Of a stretch of DNA of 64,000 nucleotides, positions 8,783 through 17,353 are shown piece by piece. Positions within the stretch are counted from its first letter, which is position 1. The number at the start of each line of letters is the position of its first letter. The notes beneath the pieces are model-generated. The model was not told the DNA's origin, did no database searches, and saw only the letters and a list, made by a program, of their open reading frames with translations. Source of the DNA: Hymenobacter puniceus (GTDB lineage: Bacteria; Bacteroidota; Bacteroidia; Cytophagales; Hymenobacteraceae). The position numbers and the translations under genes are program-made. The stretch covers positions 1 to 64,000 of the forward strand of contig NZ_JACSCX010000002.1 of assembly GCF_014333525.1 (NCBI RefSeq). The letters are read 5' to 3'.

Positions 8783-9880
8783 ATGACCGACTACGATTAC
8801 CTGATATTGGGCCACGGCATTGCGGGCGCCACGCTGGCCTGGGAGCTGCGCCGCCGCGGCCGCCGCGTGCTGGTGCTTGATGCGCCCAACCCCAATTCAG
8901 CCTCCAACGTGGCGGCCGGCCTCATCAATCCGGTGGCCGGCAAGCGCTTTGCCCTGGCCTGGCGCGCCGACGAAATGATTACGGCCGCCGAGCAGCTCTA
9001 CGGCAACATGGCTGCTCACTTTGGCGAGCAGTTTTTCGTGCAGCTGCCGGTCTGGAAGCTGTTTTCGTCGGTGGCGGAGCAGAATACCATGCTGGCCCGC
9101 AGCGCCGACCACCCGTGGCAGGATTTTGTGGAGAATGCCGGTGCGCCGCTGCCACCGGTACCAGGCATCCGCGACGAATTTGGAGGCCTGCGTATCCAAC
9201 GTGGCGGCTACGTTCGGCTGCGCGAGCTGCTGACCGCCCTCACCGCCGAAGGCCTCGCTAACGGAACCCTGCAACACGAAACTTTTGATTGGCAACAGCT
9301 CGTTATCGGCCCGGCAGGCGTAACGTACGCCGGGCGGATACGGGCACGGCATTTTATTTGCTGTGAAGGTGCCGCCGCGCTGCAAAATCCTTTTTTCAGC
9401 TGGCTGCCGCTCACGCCTAACCAAGGGGAAGTACTGGATGTTGATTGTCCGGGCCTCTCGGAGGCGCAGGTGCTCAACAAAGGCGCTTACGTGGTGCCGC
9501 TCGGCAACGGGCAGTTCCGGGTGGGCGCCACCTACCGCTGGCCGCCTTTCGCCCAGGGCATCACGCACGAGGCCAGGCAGGAGCTTAGCCAGCGGCTGGC
9601 CGCCGCCGTCAGCCTGCCTTTCGAGGTGCGCGGGCAGCGGGCGGGGGTGCGGCCGGCCGTGCGCGACCGGAAACCGCTGCTCGGGCGGCATCCGGAAACG
9701 CCGGAAGTGAGTATCTTCAATGGCTTCGGCTCGAAGGGTGTGCTGCTGGCTCCGCGGCTGGCCGTCCTGCTGGCCGACCATCTAGAATCCCCGGAGGCTG
9801 AGTTGTGGCCCGAGGTCAATATCCGGCGCTACCAGGCGTTGTATCCAGTAGCTGCTTCGGCGGTTGGTTTTTCTTCCTAG
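8783..9880 (+). CDS. FAD-dependent oxidoreductase of the D-amino-acid oxidase (DAO) family
   Basis: The 365-residue product begins with a Rossmann FAD-binding motif, GHGIAG at residues 10-15, followed by an acidic residue after VLVLD. The C-terminal part has NGFGSKGVLLAPRLA, the second FAD-contact region of DAO-family enzymes such as glycine oxidase and DadA. It probably oxidises an amine or amino acid, but the substrate is unknown. The ATG at 8783 is preferred over a TTG three codons upstream. TACCTTGC just before it (8770-8777) resembles a -7 box. No obvious functional link to its neighbours. Confidence 0.82.
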   Translation: MTDYDYLILGHGIAGATLAWELRRRGRRVLVLDAPNPNSASNVAAGLINPVAGKRFALAWRADEMITAAEQLYGNMAAHFGEQFFVQLPVWKLFSSVAEQNTMLARSADHPWQDFVENAGAPLPPVPGIRDEFGGLRIQRGGYVRLRELLTALTAEGLANGTLQHETFDWQQLVIGPAGVTYAGRIRARHFICCEGAAALQNPFFSWLPLTPNQGEVLDVDCPGLSEAQVLNKGAYVVPLGNGQFRVGATYRWPPFAQGITHEARQELSQRLAAAVSLPFEVRGQRAGVRPAVRDRKPLLGRHPETPEVSIFNGFGSKGVLLAPRLAVLLADHLESPEAELWPEVNIRRYQALYPVAASAVGFSS

Positions 9881-9940
9881 AACCCTCACAACGGACTGCG
9901 CACACCGTGGCCCGCCCTCTTACTTACCGATTCTATCTAT

Positions 9941-12900
9941 ATGGAGCACAACTTCTTTTTTCGGTGGCTGAAGGTGGCCCGGCAACTGGTGGTAGTAAGT
10001 GGTGCGTTGGTGCTGGCAGCAGCTGGCGCCAGCCACGCCCAGACGTCGCAGGAGGCTTTTGGGCGGGTGCGTATTCAGTACAAGGATTTCGACTGGCAGC
10101 TGCTCAGCACCCAGAATTTCAATATCTATTACTACGGCGGTGGCGACGTGAGTGCGCGCCGCGCCGCTGAGTATGCCGAGCAGGAGCTGCAACGCATTAC
10201 GGGGCTGGTAGGATACTACCCGTACTCGAAAACCACCGTGATGCTCTACAACTCGGTGAGTGACCTGCGCCAAAGTAACATCGGCCTCGACCAGGACAAG
10301 TACCAGACCGGCGGCGAAACCGATTTGACGCGCATGAGCAAGGTGCAGCTGGCTTTCCAGGGGCAGCAAACGCAGTTCAAGCGCGACCTAAGCTACCAGG
10401 TAACACGCGTGCTGCTCAACGACATGATGTATGGCGGCTCGCTGAAGGAAGTCATCCAGAGCACCTATCTGCTGCAGCTGCCCGACTGGTTTGTGGGGGG
10501 GGCCTCCGCTTATGCTTCCGAGGGCTGGAGCGTGGAAATGGATGACTATATGCGCGACATGACCCGCCAGTATGAGGGCAACCGCACAGCACCGTTTTTT
10601 CTGCGCAACCCGCAGCTGGCTGGCCAAAGTGTCTGGAACTACATTGCCGAGCGCTACGGCTACGCCAGCATCCAGAATATCCTCAACCTCACGCGCATCA
10701 CCCGCGACGTGGAAGTGGGCATCAGCTCTTCGCTGAATGTGCCCTATAAGCTGTTTCTGAAAGACTGGCTGGCCTACTACCGCCAACTCAACGCTCAGCC
10801 TCAAACGGCCTTTGTAGACCTGGATGAGGCCCGCGCCCTCACCGGCAGCAACCGCAAGAACATTCAGTATTCCGAGCCGGTGCTGAGCCCCAACGGCCAG
10901 CAGCTGGCTTATGTGAGCAATGACCGGGGCCGCTACCAGGTACTAGTTGCCAACCGCGACGGTTCGGGCCGGCACACGGTGCACCGCGGCGGCTACAAAA
11001 CGCCCGGCCAACAGGTGGAAACCCGCCTGCCGGTGCTGGCGTGGCGTGGCAACAGCCAGGTAGCCGTGGCCGAAGTAGAGAAAGGCCTGATGAGCTTGCA
11101 CCTGCGCCCGGCCGATGGCGGGGCCGCCGGGCTGGTGGCGCGCCTGAAAGAGGCATTGCCCTTCGTCGGCGATAAGGGCTCGTCGATTTTCGAGCCTTTT
11201 CAGCAAGTGTTGGGACTGAGCTACTCGCCCGATGGCAAGTCGTTGGTGTTTACGGGCGTGGCCAACGGGCAGGGCGACCTGTACGTACTGCGCGCCGGCA
11301 GCCGCCGCCCCGAAAAGCTCACCAACGACGTATTCGACGATGTGGAGCCAGTGTTTCTACCGAGCGGCAATGCTATTGCGTTCAGCTCCAACCGCTGGCT
11401 GGATTCGGCCGGCACGGCACGGGGCAGCTTCGCGGGCGTCGTCAACAACTATGACCTGTTTCTGTACCACCTAGACGGCCGCACGCAGCCCGTGGAATTG
11501 CTGGTGAGCACCATTTCCAATGAGCGCCTGCCCCGGGCCGTTTCCGACGACGAAATCCTGTATCTGGGCGAGGAAAGCGGCATCAGGAGCGTGTACCGGT
11601 ACTCGCTGCGCACCAAGCAGCGCACGCCGGTCAGCACGTTCCGCACCAACCTCAAAGGCTTCGACTACAACCCGGCCACCACCACGCTGGGCTTCGTGAC
11701 CACCGACCGCGCCCGCGACTTCGTGTACCTGTATCCGAGCTATGCGCTGCCCGACAACGTGGTGCTCTACAAAACGGCCCGCCAGGAAACGCTGGAGGAC
11801 CGCTCGAAGCCCGCGCCAACCAAAGCCGTAGCGCCGCCAACTCCGGCCCCGGCAAAAACTTCTGAAACCCAAATTGAGCAGGCGGCCAGCCCGGCCCGCA
11901 ACACCAATGCGCCCATCAACACCAGCGACTATCAGTTTGATGAGGACCTGCCCGCCAGCCGCACCGGTACTGCCAACCGGAGGCAGCGGACGGCTCCAAC
12001 CGTAGCAGCGCCCATTGCGCAGGCGCCGCTGGCTGCTGGCCCGCAGACCGCCAACGGTCCGTTCCGCTACGATACGCGCTTCAGCATTGATAATGTGGTG
12101 TCGTCGCTGTACTCTGATCCGCTGCTGGGGCTGGGGCTGATTGGACAGGTGAACATGTCGGACCTGTTTGAAAACCACCGCATCCGAGCCGGCATCTTCG
12201 CTCTCACGGATTTGCGCACCAGCAACATTTTCGCTGAGTACACCAACCTCAAGCACCGCTACGACTGGAGCATCCGCTACGACAAGCAGGCATACTTCTT
12301 CGATATTCAGGCCCTGGGCCGGGTGCGGTTTGGGCGGCACGAAATTGCGCCCACCATTGCCTACCCGCTTACGCACAACCTGAGCGTGCGCGGCGGCCCG
12401 CGCTTCGTAAACATCTCCAGCAGCCGCTTCGACGAGCTGTCGGGGGCCAACGACATCAACCGCAACTACTTGGGGGCCAACGGTGAGCTGGTGTTCGACA
12501 ACGCCGTGTCGACGGGCGTGAACATGCTGGAAGGCACCCGCATGAAAATCGGGGTGCTGAAGCTCAACAGCTTCGATGGCAACAACCAGAATTTCGGCAA
12601 AATCTACGTAGACCTGCGCCACTACCAGAAAGTTCACCGCCAGATTATCTGGGCCAACCGCGCCAGCTATGGGCAGTTTTTCGGGCAGAACAAGCAGCAG
12701 TTCCGCCTTGGCGGCATGGACAACTGGCTGAATTACGACTACCAGGACCAGCAGCTGTTGCCCACTACGTACTCCACGGCCGAGCCGTCGGACATCTTCT
12801 ATCAGCAGTTCGTAACTAACCTGCGGGGCTTCAACTACAGCAAGCGGGTGGGCCCGCGTTACGTGCTGTTCAACTCCGAACTGCGGGTACCCATCGTGCA

Positions 12901-13219
12901 GTATCTGTCGAACAAGCCCATCTACTCCGGTTTCTTCCGCAACCTGCAGCTCACGGCCTTCGGCGACGCCGGCACCGCCTACTCCGGCAACAACCCCTTC
13001 AACGAAAACAACTCGTTTAACACGCAGGTGGTCGGCGGCAGTGGCAACGCTTTTTCGGCTACTGTTATCAACTTCCGTAACCCGATGCTGATTGGCTACG
13101 GCTTCGGTGTCCGGACCACGCTGCTGGGATTCTACGGCAAAGCCGACCTGGCTTGGGGCCAGGAAGACTACGTGCAGAAAGGGCCCAAGCTGTACCTTAC
13201 ACTCGGCTACGACTTCTAG
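9941..13219 (+). CDS. Large TolB-like propeller protein fused to an outer-membrane beta-barrel
   Basis: The 1092-residue protein has a signal peptide (about 1-33, ending SHAQ). Residues ~40-290 resemble the gluzincin-like domain found in front of TolB-like proteins, but where HExxH is expected the sequence reads YQVTRVLLND, and the later PDWFVGGASAYASEG keeps only the flanking pattern; I read this as an inactive peptidase. Residues ~300-600 contain PD40/TolB-type repeats (YSEPVLSPNGQQLAYVS, LSYSPDGKSLVFTG, VEPVFLPSGNAIAFSSN). A Pro/Ala-rich linker (~620-700) leads to a C-terminal barrel of ~390 residues ending in LYLTLGYDF, with an aromatic last residue as in BAM substrates. It is probably anchored in the outer membrane with the propeller on one face. 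Function unknown. Confidence 0.75.
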   Translation: MEHNFFFRWLKVARQLVVVSGALVLAAAGASHAQTSQEAFGRVRIQYKDFDWQLLSTQNFNIYYYGGGDVSARRAAEYAEQELQRITGLVGYYPYSKTTVMLYNSVSDLRQSNIGLDQDKYQTGGETDLTRMSKVQLAFQGQQTQFKRDLSYQVTRVLLNDMMYGGSLKEVIQSTYLLQLPDWFVGGASAYASEGWSVEMDDYMRDMTRQYEGNRTAPFFLRNPQLAGQSVWNYIAERYGYASIQNILNLTRITRDVEVGISSSLNVPYKLFLKDWLAYYRQLNAQPQTAFVDLDEARALTGSNRKNIQYSEPVLSPNGQQLAYVSNDRGRYQVLVANRDGSGRHTVHRGGYKTPGQQVETRLPVLAWRGNSQVAVAEVEKGLMSLHLRPADGGAAGLVARLKEALPFVGDKGSSIFEPFQQVLGLSYSPDGKSLVFTGVANGQGDLYVLRAGSRRPEKLTNDVFDDVEPVFLPSGNAIAFSSNRWLDSAGTARGSFAGVVNNYDLFLYHLDGRTQPVELLVSTISNERLPRAVSDDEILYLGEESGIRSVYRYSLRTKQRTPVSTFRTNLKGFDYNPATTTLGFVTTDRARDFVYLYPSYALPDNVVLYKTARQETLEDRSKPAPTKAVAPPTPAPAKTSETQIEQAASPARNTNAPINTSDYQFDEDLPASRTGTANRRQRTAPTVAAPIAQAPLAAGPQTANGPFRYDTRFSIDNVVSSLYSDPLLGLGLIGQVNMSDLFENHRIRAGIFALTDLRTSNIFAEYTNLKHRYDWSIRYDKQAYFFDIQALGRVRFGRHEIAPTIAYPLTHNLSVRGGPRFVNISSSRFDELSGANDINRNYLGANGELVFDNAVSTGVNMLEGTRMKIGVLKLNSFDGNNQNFGKIYVDLRHYQKVHRQIIWANRASYGQFFGQNKQQFRLGGMDNWLNYDYQDQQLLPTTYSTAEPSDIFYQQFVTNLRGFNYSKRVGPRYVLFNSELRVPIVQYLSNKPIYSGFFRNLQLTAFGDAGTAYSGNNPFNENNSFNTQVVGGSGNAFSATVINFRNPMLIGYGFGVRTTLLGFYGKADLAWGQEDYVQKGPKLYLTLGYDF

Positions 13220-13256
13220 TATTCTGCTGGTAGCGGGTAGAGAGTATTTGCTACTG

Positions 13257-13290
13257 AAAAAGCCACCCGGACAATCCGGGTGGCTTTTTT
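13257..13290 (+). terminator. Intrinsic terminator
   Basis: A GCCACCCGGA/TCCGGGTGGC stem with a short loop is followed by six T residues. It lies 37 bases after the stop of the propeller-barrel gene and separates it from the beta-helix gene. Confidence 0.9.
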
Positions 13291-13335
13291 GCGTCGTTTA
13301 GTGTACCTTCTTCACTTAATCTCCTGATCGGTACG

Positions 13336-14847
13336 ATGAAAAAAATCTACTTTCTGTTGCTGCTGACTGGCCTGGCTGCTCCGGCCCAAGCCCAATACAG
13401 CACTCCGGGCACTGGCCGGCGCTATACGCTCATGCAGCTGGCAGCGGCTTCGGGCGGCTACGTGACGCAAACGGCCGGCACTTGGCTTATCACCGATACC
13501 ATCCGGCTGGCGGCGCGCGATACGCTCAGCATCACCACCAACGAAACCATTCGGGTGGCCGACCGGGCGCTGGTGAGCGTGGATGGCGTGCTGAACGTTG
13601 CGCCGCCTGATTCAGTAGTTTTCACGGCCCAGAGCGCCGCGACGCCCTGGCTGGGCATGCAGCTGAGTGCCACCAGTGCTGGCTCGGTGCTGCGCCGCAC
13701 CACCATAGAGCGTAGCGGCGGGGTGCGCGTGGTGGATGCGGCCATTGAGGTATCGGACTGCGTGTTTCGGCTGAATGTGTCGACGGTGAGCGGGCGTCTG
13801 ACCAACAGCAGTGCGCTGGCGCTGTCCGGCAACCGAGCACTGGTGCAGCGCAGCCGCTTTGTGCGCAACGCCCGCGCCGGCATCAACTCGCCCTCCAACC
13901 GCCCGACTTCGCCTACTATTCAGAACTGCATTTTCTGGCACAACGACACCGAAAATGGCAACTACCCGCAAATCAACCTCGGCACCGGCGACCCCGCCCA
14001 ACCCATTCTGATTGAGCGGTGCGTGGTGATTGGCAACCCCGCCACCAACATGGCCGGCGGCATTGGCGTGTCGAATCTGTTGGGTGGTGGCGGCATCACG
14101 CGGGCCATTATCCGGCGCAACGTGGTGCGCAACAACCGCTATGGCATTGCCGTGATTGGGTCGAGCATTGCCAGCTACGTGACGGGCAATCTGGTGGAAA
14201 ACAACAACACCAACCCCAATGCCCAGACCGGCGGCAGCGGCCTCAACTTCCAGGGCAACCAAACCCAGACCGGCGTGGTGAGCCGCAACGTACTGACCGG
14301 CAACCTCTGGGGCGTGACGCTGGTGCGCTCGGGCACGGCAGGCGGCCCGGCCATCAGCTTTGGCAACCCCACCGGCCCCGACAGCACTGATGTCGGGCAG
14401 AACCGCCTCGTGGGCAACGGCAACGGCGGCCAGATCTACGACTTCTACAACAACGGCCCCGACGCTATTAACGCCAAAAATAACGACTGGGGCTCGGCCT
14501 CGGCCACGGTCATCGAAACCCACATCTTTCATCAGCCCGATCAGACCACGCTGGGCGTAGTGACGTTCCAGCCGTTTCGGCAGCCGCTGGCTACCAGGGC
14601 CGCTACGCTGGCCGGCGTGCAGGTTTTCCCGAATCCGGCAAATGCCGCGGCCGCTTTCCGCGTGCCTGGCACTGAGTTGGTGCAGCTGGAGTTGCTCGAT
14701 GCCCTGGGCCGCCCGGTAGCCCAACTAGCCCAGCGCCCAACCAACGGCCAGGTAGTGCTGGACGTACGCGCCATAGCGCCGGGGCTGTATGCGTATCGGC
14801 TGCGGCAGGGTGGGGGCGTAGCCACCGGCAAGCTGCTGGTAGACTAG
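13336..14847 (+). CDS. T9SS cargo: right-handed parallel beta-helix protein
   Basis: The 503-residue secreted protein has a signal peptide (1-20, ending AQAQ). Its centre (about 100-400) has short repeating strands with many Asn and Gly and VVRNNRYGIAV-like turns, as in pectate-lyase/NosD-type right-handed beta-helices. The last ~75 residues are a type A T9SS sorting domain: VFPNPANA, then LLDALGRPV, then GLYAYRLRQGG and a short Lys-containing end. No catalytic residues can be assigned. The domain predicts export by the porU/porV/porZ machinery encoded in the same window and attachment to the cell surface. Confidence 0.85.
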   Translation: MKKIYFLLLLTGLAAPAQAQYSTPGTGRRYTLMQLAAASGGYVTQTAGTWLITDTIRLAARDTLSITTNETIRVADRALVSVDGVLNVAPPDSVVFTAQSAATPWLGMQLSATSAGSVLRRTTIERSGGVRVVDAAIEVSDCVFRLNVSTVSGRLTNSSALALSGNRALVQRSRFVRNARAGINSPSNRPTSPTIQNCIFWHNDTENGNYPQINLGTGDPAQPILIERCVVIGNPATNMAGGIGVSNLLGGGGITRAIIRRNVVRNNRYGIAVIGSSIASYVTGNLVENNNTNPNAQTGGSGLNFQGNQTQTGVVSRNVLTGNLWGVTLVRSGTAGGPAISFGNPTGPDSTDVGQNRLVGNGNGGQIYDFYNNGPDAINAKNNDWGSASATVIETHIFHQPDQTTLGVVTFQPFRQPLATRAATLAGVQVFPNPANAAAAFRVPGTELVQLELLDALGRPVAQLAQRPTNGQVVLDVRAIAPGLYAYRLRQGGGVATGKLLVD

Positions 14848-14870
14848 CCAACCAGCCACCGAAAAGCCCT

Positions 14871-14901
14871 GCGCGCCCCGGCTCTATGAGCCGGGGCGCG
14901 C
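14871..14901 (+). terminator. Strong GC-rich hairpin, probable terminator
   Basis: A 14-bp perfect stem (GCGCGCCCCGGCTC and its complement) with a 3-base loop begins 24 bases after the beta-helix stop and is followed by TTGTGT. The T-tract is weak. Its presence argues against extending ccmB upstream to 14886. Confidence 0.7.
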
Positions 14902-14941
14902 TTGTGTCAGGATGGGGCCTGCTAATCCGGGAGTTGGGTTG

Positions 14942-14949
14942 TATCTTTG
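14942..14949 (+). promoter_or_regulatory. Likely -7 box for the ccm cluster
   Basis: TATCTTTG matches the Bacteroidota primary-sigma -7 consensus TAnnTTTG and lies 57 bases before the ccmB start. I do not see a convincing TTG -33 box at the right distance. Confidence 0.5.
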
Positions 14950-15005
14950 CGGTCCTGTTCACCAGACCCGTTGCCGTGTTGCTCCTGCGTGAGATTTCAA
15001 CATTG

Positions 15006-15647
15006 ATGATCAAAGACTTCCGCCTGGAATGGCGGCAGCGCGCGGCCCTCAACGGCATGCTGCTCTACGTGGGCAGCACCGTCTTCGTCTGTTACCTGAG
15101 CTTTTCGGTGCGCGGCGGCATTCCGCCCGCGCCGGCCTGGAATGCGCTGTTCTGGATCATCCTGCTGTTTTCGGCCGTGAATGCAGTAGCCAAGGGCTTC
15201 CTGCAGGAAAGCCGGGGCCGCATGCTCTACTACTACACGCTGGTCCGTCCGCAGGCCGTGATTCTGGCCAAAATAGCCTACAACGCCCTGCTGCTGCTGG
15301 GGCTGGGGTTAGCGGGCCTGGGTTTGTATCTGCTGATTCTCGGCAACCCCGTGCAAAATGTGCCGCTGTTTGTGGGCAATGTGGCTCTGGGCGCGTTGGG
15401 GTTTGCTTCCACGCTTACGCTGGTGTCAGGTATTGCGGCCAAGGCTTCCAACAGCAATACGCTGATGGCGGTGCTGGGCTTCCCGCTCATGATTCCGATG
15501 CTGCTGCTGCTGATTAAGGTTTCCAAGAATGCGCTGGATGGCCTGGAGTTCGAGGCCAGCCAAAGCTCATTGCTCACGCTGGTAGCCCTCAATATGATAG
15601 TGGTGGCGGTGTCGTACGTGCTGTTTCCGTTTTTGTGGCGCTCCTGA
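15006..15647 (+). CDS. ccmB: Heme exporter permease CcmB
   Basis: CcmB is the membrane subunit that works with the ATPase CcmA in releasing holo-CcmE during cytochrome c maturation. The 213-residue product starts with KDFRLEWRQR, typical of CcmB, and has six hydrophobic segments. I chose the ATG at 15006 rather than the upstream in-frame start because the upstream stretch contains a terminator hairpin and a promoter box. No ccmA is visible in the window. It is followed after 143 bases by ccmC, with a repeat array in the gap. Confidence 0.9.
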   Translation: MIKDFRLEWRQRAALNGMLLYVGSTVFVCYLSFSVRGGIPPAPAWNALFWIILLFSAVNAVAKGFLQESRGRMLYYYTLVRPQAVILAKIAYNALLLLGLGLAGLGLYLLILGNPVQNVPLFVGNVALGALGFASTLTLVSGIAAKASNSNTLMAVLGFPLMIPMLLLLIKVSKNALDGLEFEASQSSLLTLVALNMIVVAVSYVLFPFLWRS

Positions 15648-15648
15648 T

Positions 15649-15780
15649 TTAGTGTTTGGTGCTTAGGCCATGAGCACTAGGCCGAAAAACCATTGTTTGC
15701 CCCCAACTGACTGCTCATTTACCTGTTTACTTAGTGCTGCTCTTCACCAATCCTAAGCACTAAGCCCCAAGCACTAAGCT
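15649..15780. repeat. Inverted heptamer-repeat array before ccmC
   Basis: Left words TTAGTGT-TTGGTGC-TTAGG (15649-15667) face right words CCTAAGC-ACTAAGC-CCCAAGC-ACTAAGC (15752-15779). Isolated copies of the same word occur in the loop. The right arm ends 10 bases before the ccmC start codon. The same word recurs before aspS (63515-63614). Confidence 0.85.
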
Positions 15781-15790
15781 CTGAACAAGC

Positions 15791-16462
15791 ATGAAAAATA
15801 ACTGGTGGAAAGGTCTGACGGTACTGCTGCTGCTCTATACAGCAGTGGCGGGGCTGCTGGTGCCGGTGCCGCGGCTGGCCATTCTCAACGAAACCATCCG
15901 CAACCTCTACTTCCACGTGCCCATGTGGTTCGGGATGACTTTCATCCTGATAGCCTCGGTGTACTACTCCATCCGCTACCTGCGTACGCCTACGCCGGAA
16001 CTAGATATCAAGTCGCACGAGTCGGCCCGCATTGGCATTCTGATGGGGATAGTAGGGCTGGCGACGGGCAGCATCTGGGCGCGCTACACCTGGGGAACTT
16101 GGTGGACCAACGACCCCAAGCTGAACGGCGCGGCCATTGCCATGCTCATCTACGGCGCTTATCTGGTGCTGCGCTCCTCCTTCACCGACGAGCAGCAGCG
16201 GGCCCGCATTTCGGCCATCTACAACATCTTCGCCTTTGCCACAGCCATGCCGCTGTTCTACATTCTGCCACGCCTCACCGACTCTCTGCACCCCGGCGCG
16301 GGCGGCAACCCGGCCTTCGCCAAATACGACCTCGACAACGCCATGCGCGCCGTGTTTTACCCGGCCGTTATTGGCTGGACGCTGCTGGCCTTCTGGCTGG
16401 CGCAGGTGGCCAGCCGCATTTCTCTGCTCAAACTCAAGGTATATGAAAAACAGCTTGCGTAG
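15791..16462 (+). CDS. ccmC: Cytochrome c maturation protein CcmC
   Basis: CcmC transfers heme to the chaperone CcmE at the outer face of the inner membrane. The 223-residue protein has six hydrophobic segments, the tryptophan-rich heme loop WGTWWTND at 101-108, and the flanking histidines His42 (in YFHVP) and His76 expected as axial ligands. It lies between ccmB and ccmD and its 3' end overlaps ccmD by 20 bases, suggesting translational coupling. Length and motifs are standard. Confidence 0.94.
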   Translation: MKNNWWKGLTVLLLLYTAVAGLLVPVPRLAILNETIRNLYFHVPMWFGMTFILIASVYYSIRYLRTPTPELDIKSHESARIGILMGIVGLATGSIWARYTWGTWWTNDPKLNGAAIAMLIYGAYLVLRSSFTDEQQRARISAIYNIFAFATAMPLFYILPRLTDSLHPGAGGNPAFAKYDLDNAMRAVFYPAVIGWTLLAFWLAQVASRISLLKLKVYEKQLA

Positions 16463-16682
16463 CTTCCGTACGGGCGTTTTGCTGCTTCTGGCGCTGCTGC
16501 TGCCGGTGCTGCACGCCGCCGCCCAAACCGCCGACTCGCCCGAAATGGCCGATACTTTCCGCGCCGATGGCAAGATTTACGTGGTAGTGGCCGTCATAAC
16601 GGTGGTGCTGGCGGGTTTGCTGGCGCTGCTGGTGTCCCTGGACCGCAAGGTGAGCCGCCTGGAGCGCGAGCTGAAAGACTAG
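16443..16682 (+). CDS. ccmD: CcmD-like small membrane protein
   Basis: The 79-residue product has an N-terminal hydrophobic segment (about 11-27, ending AAAQ, possibly a signal peptide), a short polar part, and a second membrane segment (about 47-65) followed by the basic/acidic tail SLDRKVSRLERELKD. Position after ccmC, one main transmembrane helix and a charged C-terminal helix match the CcmD family, which links CcmC and CcmE. Sequence identity in this family is low, so the call depends largely on context. Confidence 0.8.
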   Translation: MKNSLRSFRTGVLLLLALLLPVLHAAAQTADSPEMADTFRADGKIYVVVAVITVVLAGLLALLVSLDRKVSRLERELKD

Positions 16683-16796
16683 CGGCAGCTGCCTTCGCTG
16701 ACATAAATCATTGCCGGTCGCGGACATTCTGCGGACTTTTCCGGCTCCTTTTGTTGTTCTGACTGCCCCGGCCCCTAAGGCCATCTGTTGCAACCC

Positions 16797-17225
16797 ATGA
16801 AAAAAGCACACATTCTCGTCATTGCTGTCATTGCCGTGGCTATCGGCATCATCATGAGCGCCGCCGGCGACGCCAGCGTGTACGTGTCGTTCAAGGAAGC
16901 CCGCGAGCGGGCTTCAGAAGGCAACCTAACCAAGGTGCACGTGGTGGGCCGCCTCCCGCGCGACGGCCAGAAAAACATCCTGGGTTTGGAGTACAACCCC
17001 GTGCTTGATCCTAACTATTTCGCCTTCACGCTGGTTGATACCAACCGGATTGCCCAGCGTGTCATCTACTTCAATCCCAAGCCCCAGGACTTTGATAAGT
17101 CGGAGCAGGTGGTGATTACGGGGGCTATGCGCAAGGACATCTTCGTGGCCGATAAGATCCTGCTGAAGTGCCCTTCCAAGTACGTGGAGAAGGATATCAA
17201 GGGTGCCACGGCGGCGGTGAACTAG
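16797..17225 (+). CDS. ccmE: Heme chaperone CcmE, cysteine variant
   Basis: CcmE is a membrane-anchored periplasmic OB-fold protein that binds heme covalently and hands it to CcmF. The 142-residue product has an N-terminal anchor (about 5-20) and then the beta-rich domain. The heme-attachment motif, HxxxY in Escherichia coli, reads C125-P-S-K-Y129 here, so a cysteine replaces the usual histidine. Cysteine-type CcmE proteins are known from some archaea and sulfate reducers. The ATG at 16797 is used instead of a TTG three codons earlier. It follows ccmD by 114 bases. Confidence 0.92.
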   Translation: MKKAHILVIAVIAVAIGIIMSAAGDASVYVSFKEARERASEGNLTKVHVVGRLPRDGQKNILGLEYNPVLDPNYFAFTLVDTNRIAQRVIYFNPKPQDFDKSEQVVITGAMRKDIFVADKILLKCPSKYVEKDIKGATAAVN

Positions 17226-17239
17226 AGAGGGAATAGCGC

Positions 17240-17334
17240 GTCATGCTGAGCTTGCCGAAGCATTTCTCCCGCTGACGTTGCCAGAGTAATTGATTACCAC
17301 TGCACGCGAGATGCTTCGGCAAGCTCAGCATGAC
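17240..17334. repeat. GTCAT-type inverted repeat, copy B
   Basis: GTCATGCTGAGCTTGCCGAA and four more bases pair perfectly with the complement at 17311-17334. The element fills the ccmE-ccmF spacer and ends 19 bases before the ccmF start, so it should form a hairpin inside the ccm transcript. Confidence 0.9.
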
Positions 17335-17353
17335 AGTTAGCACTTAGAGTCAA

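Noticed and set aside
11471..12637. 388-codon open frame antisense to the propeller-barrel gene
   Set aside because: Same cause: GC-rich shadow of a well-supported gene; rich in Ala, Gly, Val, His and Arg without domain features.
14886..15005. Upstream start for ccmB
   Set aside because: The extension overlaps a terminator hairpin and a -7 box; CcmB normally starts with the KDFRLEWRQR segment.
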